Shown here piece after piece: positions 22,985 to 34,546 of a stretch of DNA of 40,807 nucleotides. Each line of letters opens with the position of its first letter. Within the stretch, counting starts at the first letter, position 1. Source of the DNA: Nemertoderma westbladi (taxonomy: Eukaryota; Xenacoelomorpha; Nemertodermatida; Nemertodermatidae); the NCBI GenBank assembly GCA_032718475.1, contig JAUCBJ010006217.1, forward strand, positions 1-40,807, written 5' to 3'. Below the pieces are notes generated by a model that was given only the letters and a program-made list of their open reading frames with translations, was not told where the DNA came from and made no database searches. Position numbers and translations under genes: made by a program.

Positions 22985-23355
22985 TACGGTGGGATTGATG
23001 GATTTTCCTGTCTGATTACATACCTTTATCCATCGGGTAACAACTGTGCTGCAACTGTTTTGCCATTATTGGAGGAAGATGTTAGGAAATACGGCCTCCC
23101 TTCAAGGGTGAGAGGAGATAAGGGAGGGGAAAATAGACTGGTCGCCGAATATATGATAAGTCATCGAGGCACAAAACGAGGAAGCTTTATTGCAGGTAAA
23201 AGTACTCACAATCAAAGGATAGAACGCTTATGGAGAGATGTATTCCGTACTGTTGTTATTGTTTATTATGAGCTGTTTTTTTGGCTAGAAGACAACTCCC
23301 ATTTAGAAACCCCCTCTGTCGATGATATATATTGTTTGTATATTACTTACACGAA
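22985..23355 (+). pseudogene. Integrase-like transposase, catalytic core fragment
   Basis: The frame from 22985 reads [16 protein letters not shown], then [20 protein letters not shown], then [20 protein letters not shown]. These are the central and C-terminal parts of a retroviral-integrase-type DDE core. The D of GIDGFS, the D of RGDKGGEN and the E of [10 protein letters not shown] match the catalytic triad positions of this transposon family. The frame continues to 23395 only through inserted DNA. It breaks at 23356 where a GTGGGG element enters, and the missing C terminus resumes at 24734 in the same orientation. Confidence 0.8.
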
Positions 23356-23469
23356 GTGGGGCCTTCGCGCAGCACGTGACTTAAATTTAATTTAAGTACT
23401 AATTCGAAAGTATTACTGTATTAGCAAATTTTAAGCAGATTTCGCCTAATCACTTTTTACCTCTTTCAT

Positions 23470-24656
<1,187 letters not shown>

Positions 24657-24733
24657 AACTATTTGCATAAATTGACCCACCCCCTAACAGTGTCAATTCG
24701 CTAAGGCTCCGCCAACTTCGTGGCTCGCCCCAC

Positions 24734-25015
24734 AAGAAACAAATAAACGAGGCTCTAGAAAAATTTGTAATTGGTTGCAATGCGCATGGGTTACGCACGG
24801 AACGCTACTGGACCCCCCAGAAGATTTTCATCAATAGCCGATTAACATCGACTTGTGACATCGACAACGTACCAGATGAGCTGAACAATATTAACCTAGA
24901 TAATTACGGAGTAGATTGGTCAGGTCCGATTGTTGAGGATCAAGTGACAGTTGTTGATGTTACCAATATTGAACGTCCTATATCCGAAGAATCTGAAAGA
25001 CAGTTTACTCAGTGA
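24734..25015 (+). pseudogene. Integrase-like transposase, C-terminal fragment
   Basis: The frame from AAG at 24734 reads KKQINEALEKFVIGCNAHGL, then RTERYWTPQKIFI, then NLDNYGVDWSGPI, and ends ESERQFTQ at a TGA (25013-25015). The HGLRTERxxTPxxIF and DYGVDWxGP blocks are the conserved tail of the same family as the core at 22985. It starts immediately right of the GTGGGG element. Frame and content show that it was contiguous with the core before that insertion. Confidence 0.75.
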
Positions 25016-25374
25016 AATCAATCACCGATTTGGGTCTGATAATTCAGATAATAAATACGGTGTTGACTGCTATTTATATTGCAAGCAATTTGTATTTAAT
25101 TATCAAGAATAACGATACTAGTTATTTTTTGTATCGATTTTTAGTTTATAATAATTTTATATTATTTCCAGCTATTTCGCAACCAATTTTCTGCTATTAC
25201 CTCATGGGACGGACGGGTATAAATGTAAGTAAGAGGGACGCGGCAAACTTCTCCCTCAATAATGTTTCGACCAAGTCAAACCTTCGCCCGTGAAATAATT
25301 ATAATTTATATATAATGTAATAGAACAATATGATAATGCCCTCCGTAGCGAAAAATGTCAACCGACCCTATTGG

Positions 25375-25612
25375 GGCTTGAACGCGGTAGCGTATTCCCA
25401 ATCCTTACACGACTAGGAACATCTCTTGCATTAACACCTGGGATTGGTTAATAAGCTATTATTTGATTGGACGTTGAAATCATGCAAGGAATGGGGAGAG
25501 GGGTCGAACTAGTGTAAGGCTTTTATACTTAGTTGGCAGGTAGAAAGTGTTTCAAACGCTGTAAGGAATGGAGAAATTGGGTGAAATCATGTAAGGGTTA
25601 TCTACCTATTAA
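25375..25612 (+). mobile_element. SINE body, copy 1 (5'-truncated)
   Basis: It matches the minus-strand repeat at 28128-28355 over about 235 bases. Shared blocks include CGTATTCCCAATCCTTACAC, GGATTGGTTAAT and TTGATTGGACGTTGAAATCA. A GGGGCTTGAACGC box B-like stretch sits at its left edge. No box A is recognisable. Confidence 0.6.
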
Positions 25613-25656
25613 ACTGTTCATTGTCAGGTGACAGTAAAAAAATACGAATAGCAGTT

Positions 25657-27204
25657 GTGGGGCGAGCCACGAAGTGAGTGAGCCTTAGCGTAGTGGTACC
25701 ATTAATCAACCTGTCGTTCTGTCGTTCTGTCGTTCTGTCGTGTTCAATTTTAAACGTTAATAACTCGGCCAATCTTTGATGAAATCTATCCAAACTTGGT
25801 ACACATGTTGTTTGGCAAAAGTTTAGAAATTTTCCAAGTAGAATTTCCGTGTGGCCTTCGAGAAGCTAAGATAATAGCAGTTAATTAGTTAATTAAGTTG
25901 ATTGCGGTGAAAACGCCATTTTCAACCTGCCTTTTAAAGGAAATTAATTGTTTTACAGTATAAGATTTAAATAATTATACTTAAAAATTATACAGATATA
26001 ATCCCCATACGCCATTCTATTATAGTTTTTAATTAGTTTAAGTGATTTGCTTTAATAAATGTGTCTTTAATTGATCTAAACGTAATTAAACCGCACAATT
26101 ATTGAGTACAAATTTAATCCTTCCCATTATTGGTCAAGTCTCTGCTGGTGTGGAGCTAGCTGCTGGGAGTTGTGGCTGTAGACTAACCTGAGAGGAATTG
26201 TAATAGAGGCAACCAGTATTGCTATTCCAGCCCAATCACTGAATTGTGTTTATTATAGGCTGGACGGGCCGCATAACCGTTCGACTATTACTACTATTGC
26301 TATCTCAGTTAAATGACAGATATAATAACATAAATACAATCCATGGCATGGCTGTTGTAGGCTTCTGAAATAGTTTATTCCACAATGTATATATGTCTGG
26401 TTATTTTTTAATTGAATTTTTGCAAAGTAGTAAAATTAATGTTCTTAAAAATAATATTATTATTTTATATGTAACCTAGGAAATTAGCTACATTTTTTCG
26501 CTGCAGCTTTAAGAGTGTACATTGATTTAATATTATTTCAATACCCATATTACTACATCGGCATAAGATGCGTTGGCGTTGTATCACACATCTCCACATA
26601 TCACACATCTCCACATAGATGTATCAACAGTTACTCGCACAGTTTCGAAACTTCGCATAGTTATAACTGTATAAAGATCGTCAGTCTGCGTTTAGGAAAA
26701 ATATTTTATGACAAAACAGGACAAGCGACGAGCGCAACGAGGCATATAATGAAGACGAGTACTGCGTTGACTAAATTATTATATAAACTACCTGGCTTCA
26801 CATATTGATCGCATCCCTAGTTATTATTATTATAAAGATCGTCCTAGCTTGCGTTTAAGAAATATATTTAAATACAAAACAGGACGAACGCAAAGAGGCT
26901 TATAATGAAAACGAGTACTGCGTTTATTATATTCCTATAAACCACCTGGCTTTGCATATTTAACGTGCGATTGGAAATAAGTTCGTGCTACCCTTCCGTG
27001 GGTGGTAGATGTCGCGGTTATGTATTGGTGGTTGGGAAGGGTGGGGGGGGGGGGGGGAGATTAAAAGGGGTGAACACGTACTGTCCACCTTTCTTTGATT
27101 GATTGGTGGTGTGGGTAAATTTCTCAAAACCTGATTTTGTGATACAGTCGCTGCATTTTAATTTGTATATAATAACTAGGCCTCGTGCTGCGCGAAGTCC
27201 CCAC
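25657..27204. mobile_element. Second GTGGGG...CCCCAC element (1,548 bp)
   Basis: The left edge is GTGGGGCGAGCCACGAAGT and the right edge CGTGCTGCGCGAAGTCCCCAC. These are the same two ends as the 23356-24733 element, in reversed orientation. Inside are a GTCGTTCT repeat (about 25710-25740), a duplicated 150-base segment (26671 and 26833) and a 15-base G tract (27043-27057). There is no ORF and no clear target duplication. Confidence 0.45.
26671..26975. repeat. Tandem direct duplication, about 160-bp unit, diverged
   Basis: The two halves share AAAGATCGTC, then CAAAACAGGAC, GACGAGTACTGCGTT-like and CACCTGGCTT-like blocks in the same order, the second copy beginning near 26833. Confidence 0.55.
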
Positions 27205-27754
27205 GAACGTGTTACTGTATATTTAGAGTGGAAATAATGTTGTATAAGGAATCGTTTTACACACCATTTTCTCCTTGATTTTTCCGATCGAATAGATTAT
27301 AATAATACAGTAGTTTTATTGGTAGTATTAAATATTGAAATTCATTCATTTTAAATTGATATTTAAAAACATTTTCACAATTTGTAAACATAAAAGAGCT
27401 CCAATGAAATAAACTCTTAATTTTTGTAATGTCCTTTAGCATTTGTTCGATTTGCATTTACGTTTCTAGAGTGTTTTTTTTTAGCGCGTCAAGTTTTATC
27501 AGCACTGCATGAGGTTGGCCAGCGACGCTGCACGCATCCGTTTGCTTCTTAATGTAAGAGCTACTCGTCCTCGCGCTAGTGCAGTTTGATGTACACGAAT
27601 AGCAGACCGACTATTCCTAAGCAACTACTACTGTACAGTTCTATAATCGGCCTGCTGCATTGAAACTGCACATTGTGATGCTATGCCAGCTTAACAAAAA
27701 CATTTTGTCCCCTCCATGCAATCCACAATTGGCAAGCAATCCGCAATGGCCATG

Positions 27755-27985
27755 GGCCTTAAGGATGCTATGCCGGCTTATCAACAAAGTTGCACCGCCA
27801 CAACTCAGTATCCCCCATGACTTTCACGAGATTATCCGCATCTTCAAGCCCAGTGTCCTGTAGGATAGGTGTCACGAAAGTCATGGGCTTTCCATCATGC
27901 TTATTTTCTCCATGGTGCTGCCAAAGCACAAGATTATGCACTGGCTGGTCCTCACGGCTAAAACAATGTCCAGCAAAGGAATGTA
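27755..27985 (-). mobile_element. LINE 3' fragment, same family as 21190-22724
   Basis: Its minus strand matches 22460-22660 closely. Shared blocks are GGACATTG, then GTGAGGACCAGCCAGTGCAT, CCATGATGG/GGTGGACAGCCCATGACTTT-like and GTTGTGGCGGTGCAA. Small indels and stops break the frame, so it is a dead relic. Confidence 0.65.
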
Positions 27986-28127
27986 TCCTTAGACACTATA
28001 GTATCCAATGTTCCAATCGTTTTAGCTTACTGATGCAGCCCTGTAAAGCCTAAAACCATAACCCAATGTTCTACTGCCTAAAAGAATATCACATGTTAGT
28101 CTTAGTCTGCTCTTCTAATACTGATGG

Positions 28128-28424
28128 TATAATAACCCTTACATGAATTCACCCAATTTTTCCATTCCGTACAGCGTTTGGAACACTTTCTACCTGCCAA
28201 CTGAGTATAAAAACCCTTACACTAGTTCGACCCCTTTCCCCATTCCTTACATGATTTCAACGTCCAATCAAATAATAGTTCATTAACCAATCCTAGGCTA
28301 CAATTCAATATATGTTCCTACTAGTGTAAGGATTGGGAATACGCAACCCGGTACCTAGGTTTCAAACTTCTGGTTATCATCAGCCGGGTGTGTGTGTCCT
28401 AAGGCAACTGAGCTACCAGGATGG
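28128..28424 (-). mobile_element. tRNA-derived SINE, copy 2, with 5' head
   Basis: On the minus strand it starts CCTGGTAGCTCAGTTGCC (box A-like), has AAGTTTGAAACC (degenerate box B), and then the same body as 25375-25612. The pair lies in opposite orientations 2.5 kb apart. Confidence 0.6.
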
Positions 28425-29128
28425 ATGAATAATTTTATTCGCTATTGAGTGGGATAACATAATTTGGCCTTTAACTAATATATATATATTTAACTAATAC
28501 TTTTAATTGATTATTGATGATTATCAATGAAAATTGATTATGGAAGTTTAACCTGTGCTATTGACTCCCGTTTATTGTTTTGGTTAGAAATGCATGCCAC
28601 TATAACCTGTTTCTTTCCAATAATTGGTAATTATTGGGCGAAGATTGGAAAAGCATAAAGTACAATAGGAACACACGGGCCTAAAACGTAAGGAGCCTTC
28701 ATCTTGATAGTAAATTAAAAAAGTAAATTTAATAAATTAATATGTCAATTTCAATTAACTTAAATTATTAAGAAGGGGGGATGATTGGTTGTGGATATCC
28801 ATTCAATCCCAATGTTGCAACAATGAAAATGGTGAAGTTGGTGTGATATTATTTATACAGGTGACATATTTTATTACTGCCCACAGCGCAATATACACAT
28901 TGTACAATGTGATGCATGTATAAGGATGCTAAGTTTACTATAACACCTCAAATTTCACAGAACAAAACTCAACAACATAAAATGTTATCTACTAATAACT
29001 AAAGTACACTAATAATATAGGCCTACTTGGTTATCGATTAAACAATTCAAAAGTTTGAATTCTAAAATTAAAATAATTAAATTCTAGAATTAAAAATGAT
29101 ATCGAAAATTGCAATAACGAAATGCTAA
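28425..29128. other. AT-rich intergenic DNA
   Basis: No gene, RNA or clear repeat is seen. Confidence 0.45.
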
Positions 29129-29296
29129 TTAATTATTAATTGTCTGATTTTTTAACAAAGCCAAAGCGAAATAGGATTCCACTAAAAGCCGCTTCACTTC
29201 TTGTTCTGAATCGATATTAATAGGGATGGTGAGTTCCATTGTACACCATAGTCGGCGGGGATGAGCCACATAGCCAGTTAAGAATATTAGATTTGG
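29129..29296 (-). pseudogene. HECT C-lobe tail fragment with catalytic-Cys motif
   Basis: This frame opens after a TGA (29297-29299) and encodes about 55 residues: PNLIFLTGYVAHPRRLW, then WCTMELTIPINIDSEQEVK, then a short hydrophobic end. The WCTMELTIP block has the spacing of the HECT active-site signature (TCxNxLxLP), so the Cys is the expected ubiquitin acceptor. It lies one base out of frame with the main HECT ORF (29313-30080), and 13 bases between them are closed in both frames. Confidence 0.55.
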
Positions 29297-29312
29297 TCAA
29301 TGTGTGTTATTG

Positions 29313-30080
29313 TCAAACTAATGACCCACAGTCATCTAAACATTGAAATGAGGCGCCAAACCAAAATGAAATATCATCTTCCCTTTCGTAACCGTTTGAG
29401 CCTGGTTGGAGAGGATCCAAGAATTCAGCTTCACGCCAAATTTTGGAAACCATTATTTCCGGGGAACAAGAAAGGACTTTATAGATAAGGTGACTTGGAA
29501 AATCTTTTATGGACAGAATTGGCAGAATTCCTTCTTTCAGAGAATCTATAGCGCCTTTATTGAATATTAGTAACGACTTCAGAAACAACTCTGCAAACTT
29601 ACGCAGACTTAAATCACTGCGAGTAATATTCGCTTCAATCATAATCAATCCCATTTCGGAGGACTTGTATCGCAATTCGTCTGTGATGTTTCCTTGTAAC
29701 AAATTGGTAATTACTTCCGGCACTTCGTGAATCAATTCTAGAAATTCTAGACAACCAACATCCTGGCCATTATATGTAATATATCCCCCAACTAAAGGGT
29801 GAATTATGCCAATAACAAGCTCGCCATGTATAATTGCAATATCCAACACTTTTCCTAATGCCCTAAATTGACCATTGGCCACCTTAGATATATCAGCTAC
29901 GGAGGGTATTATTAATCCATCAATATTCGAAAACAGAGCGGAATTAATTAAAGCATTAATAAATGTTCCAAACATATCACGACGTAGGCTGCCTTGATCG
30001 CAACCGGACTCTCGTGAAAATGTTACCGCAATACCCTCTCCAGGGTTAAGATTATGCACCTTTTCTATTACATCATCCAT
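29313..30080 (-). pseudogene. HECT E3 ubiquitin ligase domain, G2E3-like (interrupted)
   Basis: The 255-residue ORF looks like the HECT domain of the G2E3-like group. It has GIAVTFSRESGCDQGSLRRD near the start, GQFRALGKVLDIAIIHGELV near residue 70 and QPGSNGYEREDDISFW near residue 230, matching EPGSNRRxxEDxxISFW of relatives. It is joined upstream, in the same frame, to the 30093-30245 ORF by a single TGA (30093-30095). Downstream the C-lobe continues in another frame. Such HECT proteins are common in invertebrate genomes and often ride on transposons. It may be a decayed gene, or an active one with introns I cannot define. Confidence 0.6.
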
Positions 30081-30092
30081 TAGTTTTCTCCT

Positions 30093-30245
30093 TCAGATTA
30101 ATATCTTTTGCAGAAGATCGACATCTATGTATCCTGGCATTGTGTCGTCGTACTCATAGTAATGCTGCAAATTCTTCAAAACAGCCAAGTCTTCCTTTCT
30201 TAATTTCCAATTGCGTGCATCATCAATAATACCGGTACCTTCCAT
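30093..30245 (-). pseudogene. Upstream part of the HECT-like protein
   Basis: This 50-residue ORF (start ATG 30245) ends LLQKILI at a TGA. Four sense codons later, in the same frame, comes the ATG of the HECT ORF. It is acidic and contains HYYEYDDTMPGYIDVD. It is probably the linker before the HECT domain rather than a separate gene. Confidence 0.45.
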
Positions 30246-30265
30246 ATTGCCGGATGGAGCTATAT

Positions 30266-30529
30266 TCAATATTCATCCTCTATAAGCTCTGCTGGGCGCC
30301 TTGGCCTGTTAATGTTTTGACTGTTTGGAAATTGTAACTGTCCAGGTCCACTACCATTAGGGTTAACTAACGACCAATTGTGATTACTCGTAGACGTCGT
30401 CGTTGTTGTAAGATCAACTACAGGATGTTGAGGCACTGACAACTGTTGTAAACGGTGTCCACATCTTGTGCAATAAATATTATCATCGCCATAAAGTAAA
30501 TTACAGCAGCGGCGCTGTTCTTGGTCCAT
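30266..30529 (-). CDS. Zinc-ribbon ORF upstream of the HECT relic
   Basis: This 87-residue ORF from ATG 30529 has an N-terminal CC..L..GDD.IYCTRCGHRL pattern (C8/C9, C20, C23), a likely zinc ribbon. A Thr/Ser/Asn-rich low-complexity part follows, then an acidic end (ELIEDEY). It ends 20 bases before the next ORF on the same strand. Zinc-ribbon plus HECT is a plausible original fusion, with this as the N terminus now out of frame or in a separate exon. Alone it is too short to assign a function. Confidence 0.4.
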   Translation of the reverse strand: MDQEQRRCCNLLYGDDNIYCTRCGHRLQQLSVPQHPVVDLTTTTTSTSNHNWSLVNPNGSGPGQLQFPNSQNINRPRRPAELIEDEY

Positions 30530-30538
30530 CCCATACAC

Positions 30539-31383
30539 AACGAATTATGATAAGCTCTAAGCTACACAAAATGTTATGTATAGTCTACACTGTGCAGTAT
30601 ATCAGTACCAGATTACATGGCCTAATGTCAGGAATTCCCGTATTTAGTTCCAAAATAGGATAACAAATTTGTTTCTATTATAACTAAGTTCGCTTCTGAA
30701 AATGTGCGAATGCAACTAAGTTCGTGTAACAACTGGTTAGTAATATTACCGGTTTACTGTTTTGCTTCTTAGATACAACTTAATTGTATTAACATTGTAT
30801 TTAATAATGTTTTGTACATTACACTTAACTAAACTCTACTTTCCTGTATCTTGACTCCGCTATCTCTGTACTTATCTTTATTGATAAAGTATGATAGTAA
30901 TAATAATACAATATGAGTAATGTATTTTTCTCAATTAAAATTTTGGAAACTTAGAAACACTAACTACATTAAGTAAATAATAGTGACTAAGATACTAATG
31001 ACGTCAATACAACTTAGGCCTAGTAATCATTTATGGATTTATGTTATGCCCACTTTTACAGACCCAATCACCCACATCCACTAGTAAATCTTAAACTCTC
31101 GATAGTGCAGCAACTTTATGTACCGTCGTTATCATATGCTATTACAGAAACCATATGATTTCAACAGTAGTCCGATTCACGCTTTATACTTCTTTACAAT
31201 AGTGGAGAAAGGCCTTATCAATGATTGGCTAAAAGATGGGTGGCAATTATTCGAAGATGAGGCACAAATTCTTGATTGGTTAAAAGATGGGTGACAATTA
31301 TTAAAATTCTTAATCTTAATTAGTCTTATTAATTCTTAATTATTTTATTTAAATTATATTTAATTTAAATATTAATTCTTAGT
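30539..31383. other. AT-rich intergenic DNA
   Basis: No gene is seen. A short direct repeat, (A/T)GATTGG(C/T)TAAAAGATGGGTG, occurs at about 31222 and 31273. Confidence 0.45.
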
Positions 31384-31815
31384 CTTAATTTAGTGGTGCA
31401 GTTTTGTTAGGGTAGGGGTGGGGTTCGTGGCACACTGCTGATGAGGAGAACCACGAATCCCAGGGTTCAGTGTTTAAATCTCCGAAACCCTTTTATTTTT
31501 ATAAAATTTATTACTTAGACTTACATTTTCGGCGGACAAAATGTCCTATATTTTTCGTAATTTATGGGATAGCCTATTTCGTGCAATACTTACCGGAACC
31601 TGTAGTTACTGTATGGTTGGGTGTAACTTTTCTTGTGGTAGTTGGGTTGGGTTATGTAGCACTAAAATCGATTTGGTATTTTGTTTTTTGATGGGCATTA
31701 GTGCCTGAGTACTAACAGTGGCCCAAGTGGCCCTAAATGCTAGGTAGTATCTGAGGGAATAAGACCCCATGTGTCCTATTTTATTGTTTTCATATTAATA
31801 TCACAATCCCTCTAA

Positions 31816-32061
31816 AGTCGCGGTTGTCTAACATCATATAATTATATATTTACAGGGGCATTTTCTGACATCTGCGCAATTTTGTTAAAAAATCTGATAA
31901 TTTATCTGTACATACCGGTAGGTGCTAATTGGGGTTGGTTGCATTCAGTGGGGAATCATGTTTATGCATTTGGGGCTGATGGTAACATACATTGGGGGTG
32001 GGTGGTTTCAACTCTGTTCGGTGGTACGGTAGGATTTCTAATTTATTGGTCATTGTCTTAA
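31816..32061 (+). CDS. Methionine-less hydrophobic ORF (possible exon)
   Basis: The 81-codon open frame has no Met. A good acceptor (ATATATTTACAG|GGG) lies at 31855/31856, so it may be the last exon of a small gene. After the acceptor it encodes AFSDICAILLKNLIIYLYIP, then WGWLHSVGNHVYAFGADGN, then WVVSTLFGGTVGFLIYWSLS. Two membrane-like segments flank a Gly/Trp-rich loop. The stop TAA lies at the first bases of the second repeat unit. No homologue is recognised. Confidence 0.25.
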   Translation, partial: SRGCLTSYNYIFTGAFSDICAILLKNLIIYLYIPVGANWGWLHSVGNHVYAFGADGNIHWGWVVSTLFGGTVGFLIYWSLS

Positions 32062-32214
32062 TTTAGTGGTGCAGTTTTGTTAGGGTAGAGGTGGGGTTCG
32101 TGGCACACTGCTGATGAGGAGAACCACGAATCCCAGGGTTCAGTGTTTAAATCTCCGAAACCCTTTTATTTTTATAAAATTTATTACTTAGACTTACCTT
32201 TTTCGGAGGACAAA

Positions 32215-32391
32215 ATGTCCTATATCTGTATATTTTTCGTAATTTATGGGATAGCCTATTTCGTGCAATACTTACCGGAACCTGTAGTTACTGTATGGTT
32301 TGGTGTAATTTTTCTTGTGGTAGTTGGGTTGGGTTATGTAGCACTAAAATCGATTTGGTATTTTGTTTTTTTGATGGGCCTTAGTGCCTGA
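32215..32391 (+). CDS. Small hydrophobic ORF, 58 residues, two or three membrane segments
   Basis: It starts MSYICIFFVIYGIAYFVQYL, continues PEPVVTVWFGVIFLVVVGLG and ends FLMGLSA. Copy 1 of the duplication (about 31540-31691) keeps the same frame through the central PEPVVTVW..VVVGLGYVAL part with two replacements (LGVT against FGVI). It has lost the matching ATG frame and ends four residues after the equivalent WYF. Not recognised; it could be a real micropeptide or chance coding in a repeat. Confidence 0.25.
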   Translation: MSYICIFFVIYGIAYFVQYLPEPVVTVWFGVIFLVVVGLGYVALKSIWYFVFLMGLSA

Positions 32392-32536
32392 GTACTAACA
32401 GAACAGTGACCCAAGTGGCCCTAAATGCTAGGTAGTATCTGAGGGAATAAGACCCCATGCTGCCATGTCCTATTTTATTGTTTTCATATTAATATCACAA
32501 TCCCTCTAAAGTCGTGGTTGTCTATCATCATATAAT

Positions 32537-33070
32537 CTATTAGCTCTCAACCTAAGATAAATTGCTATCCTGCTGAGTGCTCCTACCACCTTGTGGAAGC
32601 CGCCTTTGCGCTCTTGCCACTACGACAAACAATAGTATGCCTATTCATTGGCTTGCCCTAAGACCAATCTGCCAATCTGTACTTGCTTGTCGTCATAAAG
32701 TCTGTATAACGGGTGCTCCACTGGTTATTAGTTTTTTGGTTATTGGTTGATTAGTTTACTGGTTATCTCCATACCATGCTGCCAGGTTACGTAACAGCCT
32801 ATCTTTCCTCCTTGTTTGGCAGATTAGTTTAGACACCCATATGATGAGTATATTTGATTGGTTGTGGGAAATCTGTTGGCTGTCGCTACTGTAATGTTTT
32901 GTGTGGCAGATCTGATCTGTAATCTCCTGCCTGCCCCTCTTAGTCTTCAGCTCTTTCCAGTACAAATTACAAGTGTTTCAATCAGTTGAATTTCCCGGGC
33001 TATAGAGCAGGGTGTTGTTAGGGACTTGTGAGACCTGAGACCGTGTCTTATCCCAGTATCCACCACTGAC
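32537..33070. other. Intergenic spacer
   Basis: No gene is supported. TGGTTATT-type short repeats lie near 32720-32765. Confidence 0.4.
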
Positions 33071-33159
33071 CAGTGGCGTGGTGGGTCCCAGTAAGGGGCC
33101 CGGGAAAACCCAAAATAAGGGCCCATTTATAAATGCCAGATCTCCTCGAATTTTGACCA

Positions 33160-33176
33160 CCCCCCCCCCCCCCCCC
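33160..33176. repeat. Poly-C tract (17)
   Basis: One of six C or G homopolymers of 15 to 23 bases in the window; the others are at 10542-10561, 23671-23691, 27043-27057, 34285-34307 and 40673-40690. Confidence 0.9.
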
Positions 33177-33287
33177 GCCCCCATGCACAAAATATTTTCT
33201 CGAAAAAGGCTTTATACTGTTTTAAAGAAACAAATAAAATTACACAATTATTAATAAAAATAATGTAAGTAGTGATAAGGGCAGTAC

Positions 33288-33344
33288 CAGGGCCTTCATA
33301 AAATAACTGTATTGTATTACAACTGTTATTTTATGAAGGCCCTG
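33288..33344. mobile_element. 57-bp perfect-palindrome hAT-like MITE nested in the larger element
   Basis: CAGGGCCTTCATAAAATAAC (33288-33307) is exactly complementary to 33325-33344, around a 17-base loop. GCAGTAC flanks it on both sides (33281-33287 and 33345-33351). The CAGGG terminus and 7-base duplication fit a hAT-type insertion (8 bp is usual). Confidence 0.65.
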
Positions 33345-34546
33345 GCAGTACACAATAGATTTATTTCAACTTTTTAATTTTTACCGCGAAGTTTCGATTA
33401 AGTTATACTGCAGTGTTATGCAAAGGCTTCAAAATGTAGAGCATCCTTCACAAATTTTTCAATTATTACAAATAGTTCAAATTCCCCGGTCCAACTCCTG
33501 TTTAATTTCATCAGGAGAAATGCCTCCAAATGATAGTGAGATTGCATAAAACTTAAAATAGAGGTATAATCACGCAACTCCGGGGTGGGTGAGTTAGAAT
33601 TTGTATTTTTGCTTTCAATTATTAGTTACAAGCGTTTAAAAAAAGGTCGATATTGCACCAGTTACACCATACACCGCAGTTATTCTTCAACCATATCTGC
33701 TTATAGTATAGTAACATTCGTTGTAAAGGGTAAAAATTTACCTTTGAACCGAGAAAACGTTTATAGGCAATAAGATAAAAAATAACCAAAAGGTAATACA
33801 ACATTGCTGAGCGGCTGTAGCCTACATGTATTTTACACATTATTGTGTGGTAATTTATAATAGTTTTTGAGTTATTCAAAAAAAATCAAGTCTCCCCTAA
33901 AGTCAAGTCTCCCTCACTCTCCATAATGAAGGAAAGCTGGAGACTACCTACCTCTATTTCATGGGAGATCATTGATATATTGAACTCTGGTGGATGGTCA
34001 GCTCAGGTGAAACGAATGCATTCCCAACTGTATAGTTATATGTACATACACAGCACACAGCATTATAGGGGAAGAGGGCGCCCCCCTCCCCTACTGTGGT
34101 CAATTAGGCTCCCTTTTCCAAGTAACAACTCAATATTGACAGACTACTGCTAAAGAAAGGAAGAAACTAATGTAACTAACAACACAGTTTGCCTTGCCGA
34201 CGCCGCCGGCCGCCTGACGGCCTGAGGGGACTTTTTCAATATAGAATAATAGGCCTACTGGGTATGTGCTCCTACGTTTACACACCCCCCCCCCCCCCCC
34301 CCCCCCCACCCCCCCTCCTCCTCTCCAACCCTCTTAGTTTAGTGCTGTGCTTGGTAACTGCTACATGGGCCTCTATAGCTATTGTTTTGGTTTCGTTGCT
34401 TATATTTTATTGGAAATATGTAATACCTACTACTATAATTGTTTATAAGATCAATATAATTTTCTGACCCTGAGGGGCCTGGGGGCCCAGATCGTCAAGG
34501 GGGCCCGGGAATTTTCCCGAATATATGTATGGCCACCACGCCACTG

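Larger units (their letters stand above)
31384..32536. repeat. Tandem duplication, 673-bp period, second unit incomplete
   Basis: 31384-31842 and 32057-32536 are near-identical direct copies (start TTAATTTAGTGGTGCAG, end TCATATAAT). The segment between them (31843-32056) is found once. Copy 2 has an extra CTGTATAT near 32224 and one more T near 32370, so the reading frames differ at the ends but agree in the middle. Confidence 0.85.
33071..34546. mobile_element. Non-autonomous hAT-like element with 8-bp target duplication
   Basis: The left terminus CAGTGGCGTGGTGG (33071-33084) is exactly complementary to the right terminus (34533-34546). CCACTGAC occurs directly before it (33063-33070) and directly after it (34547-34554), a perfect 8-bp duplication as expected for hAT transposition. 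Both subterminal regions carry GGGGCCCGGGAA-like strings in inverted orientation. The 1,476-bp interior has no transposase. It holds two long C tracts and a nested 57-bp palindrome. Confidence 0.85.

Noticed and set aside
23356-23395. C-terminal 13 codons continuing the integrase-core ORF to 23395
   Set aside because: They are encoded by the inserted GTGGGG element; the true C terminus is at 24734-25015.
25012-25293. 93-residue hydrophobic ORF after the transposase tail
   Set aside because: AT-rich sequence with no family motif and no coding signal beyond openness.
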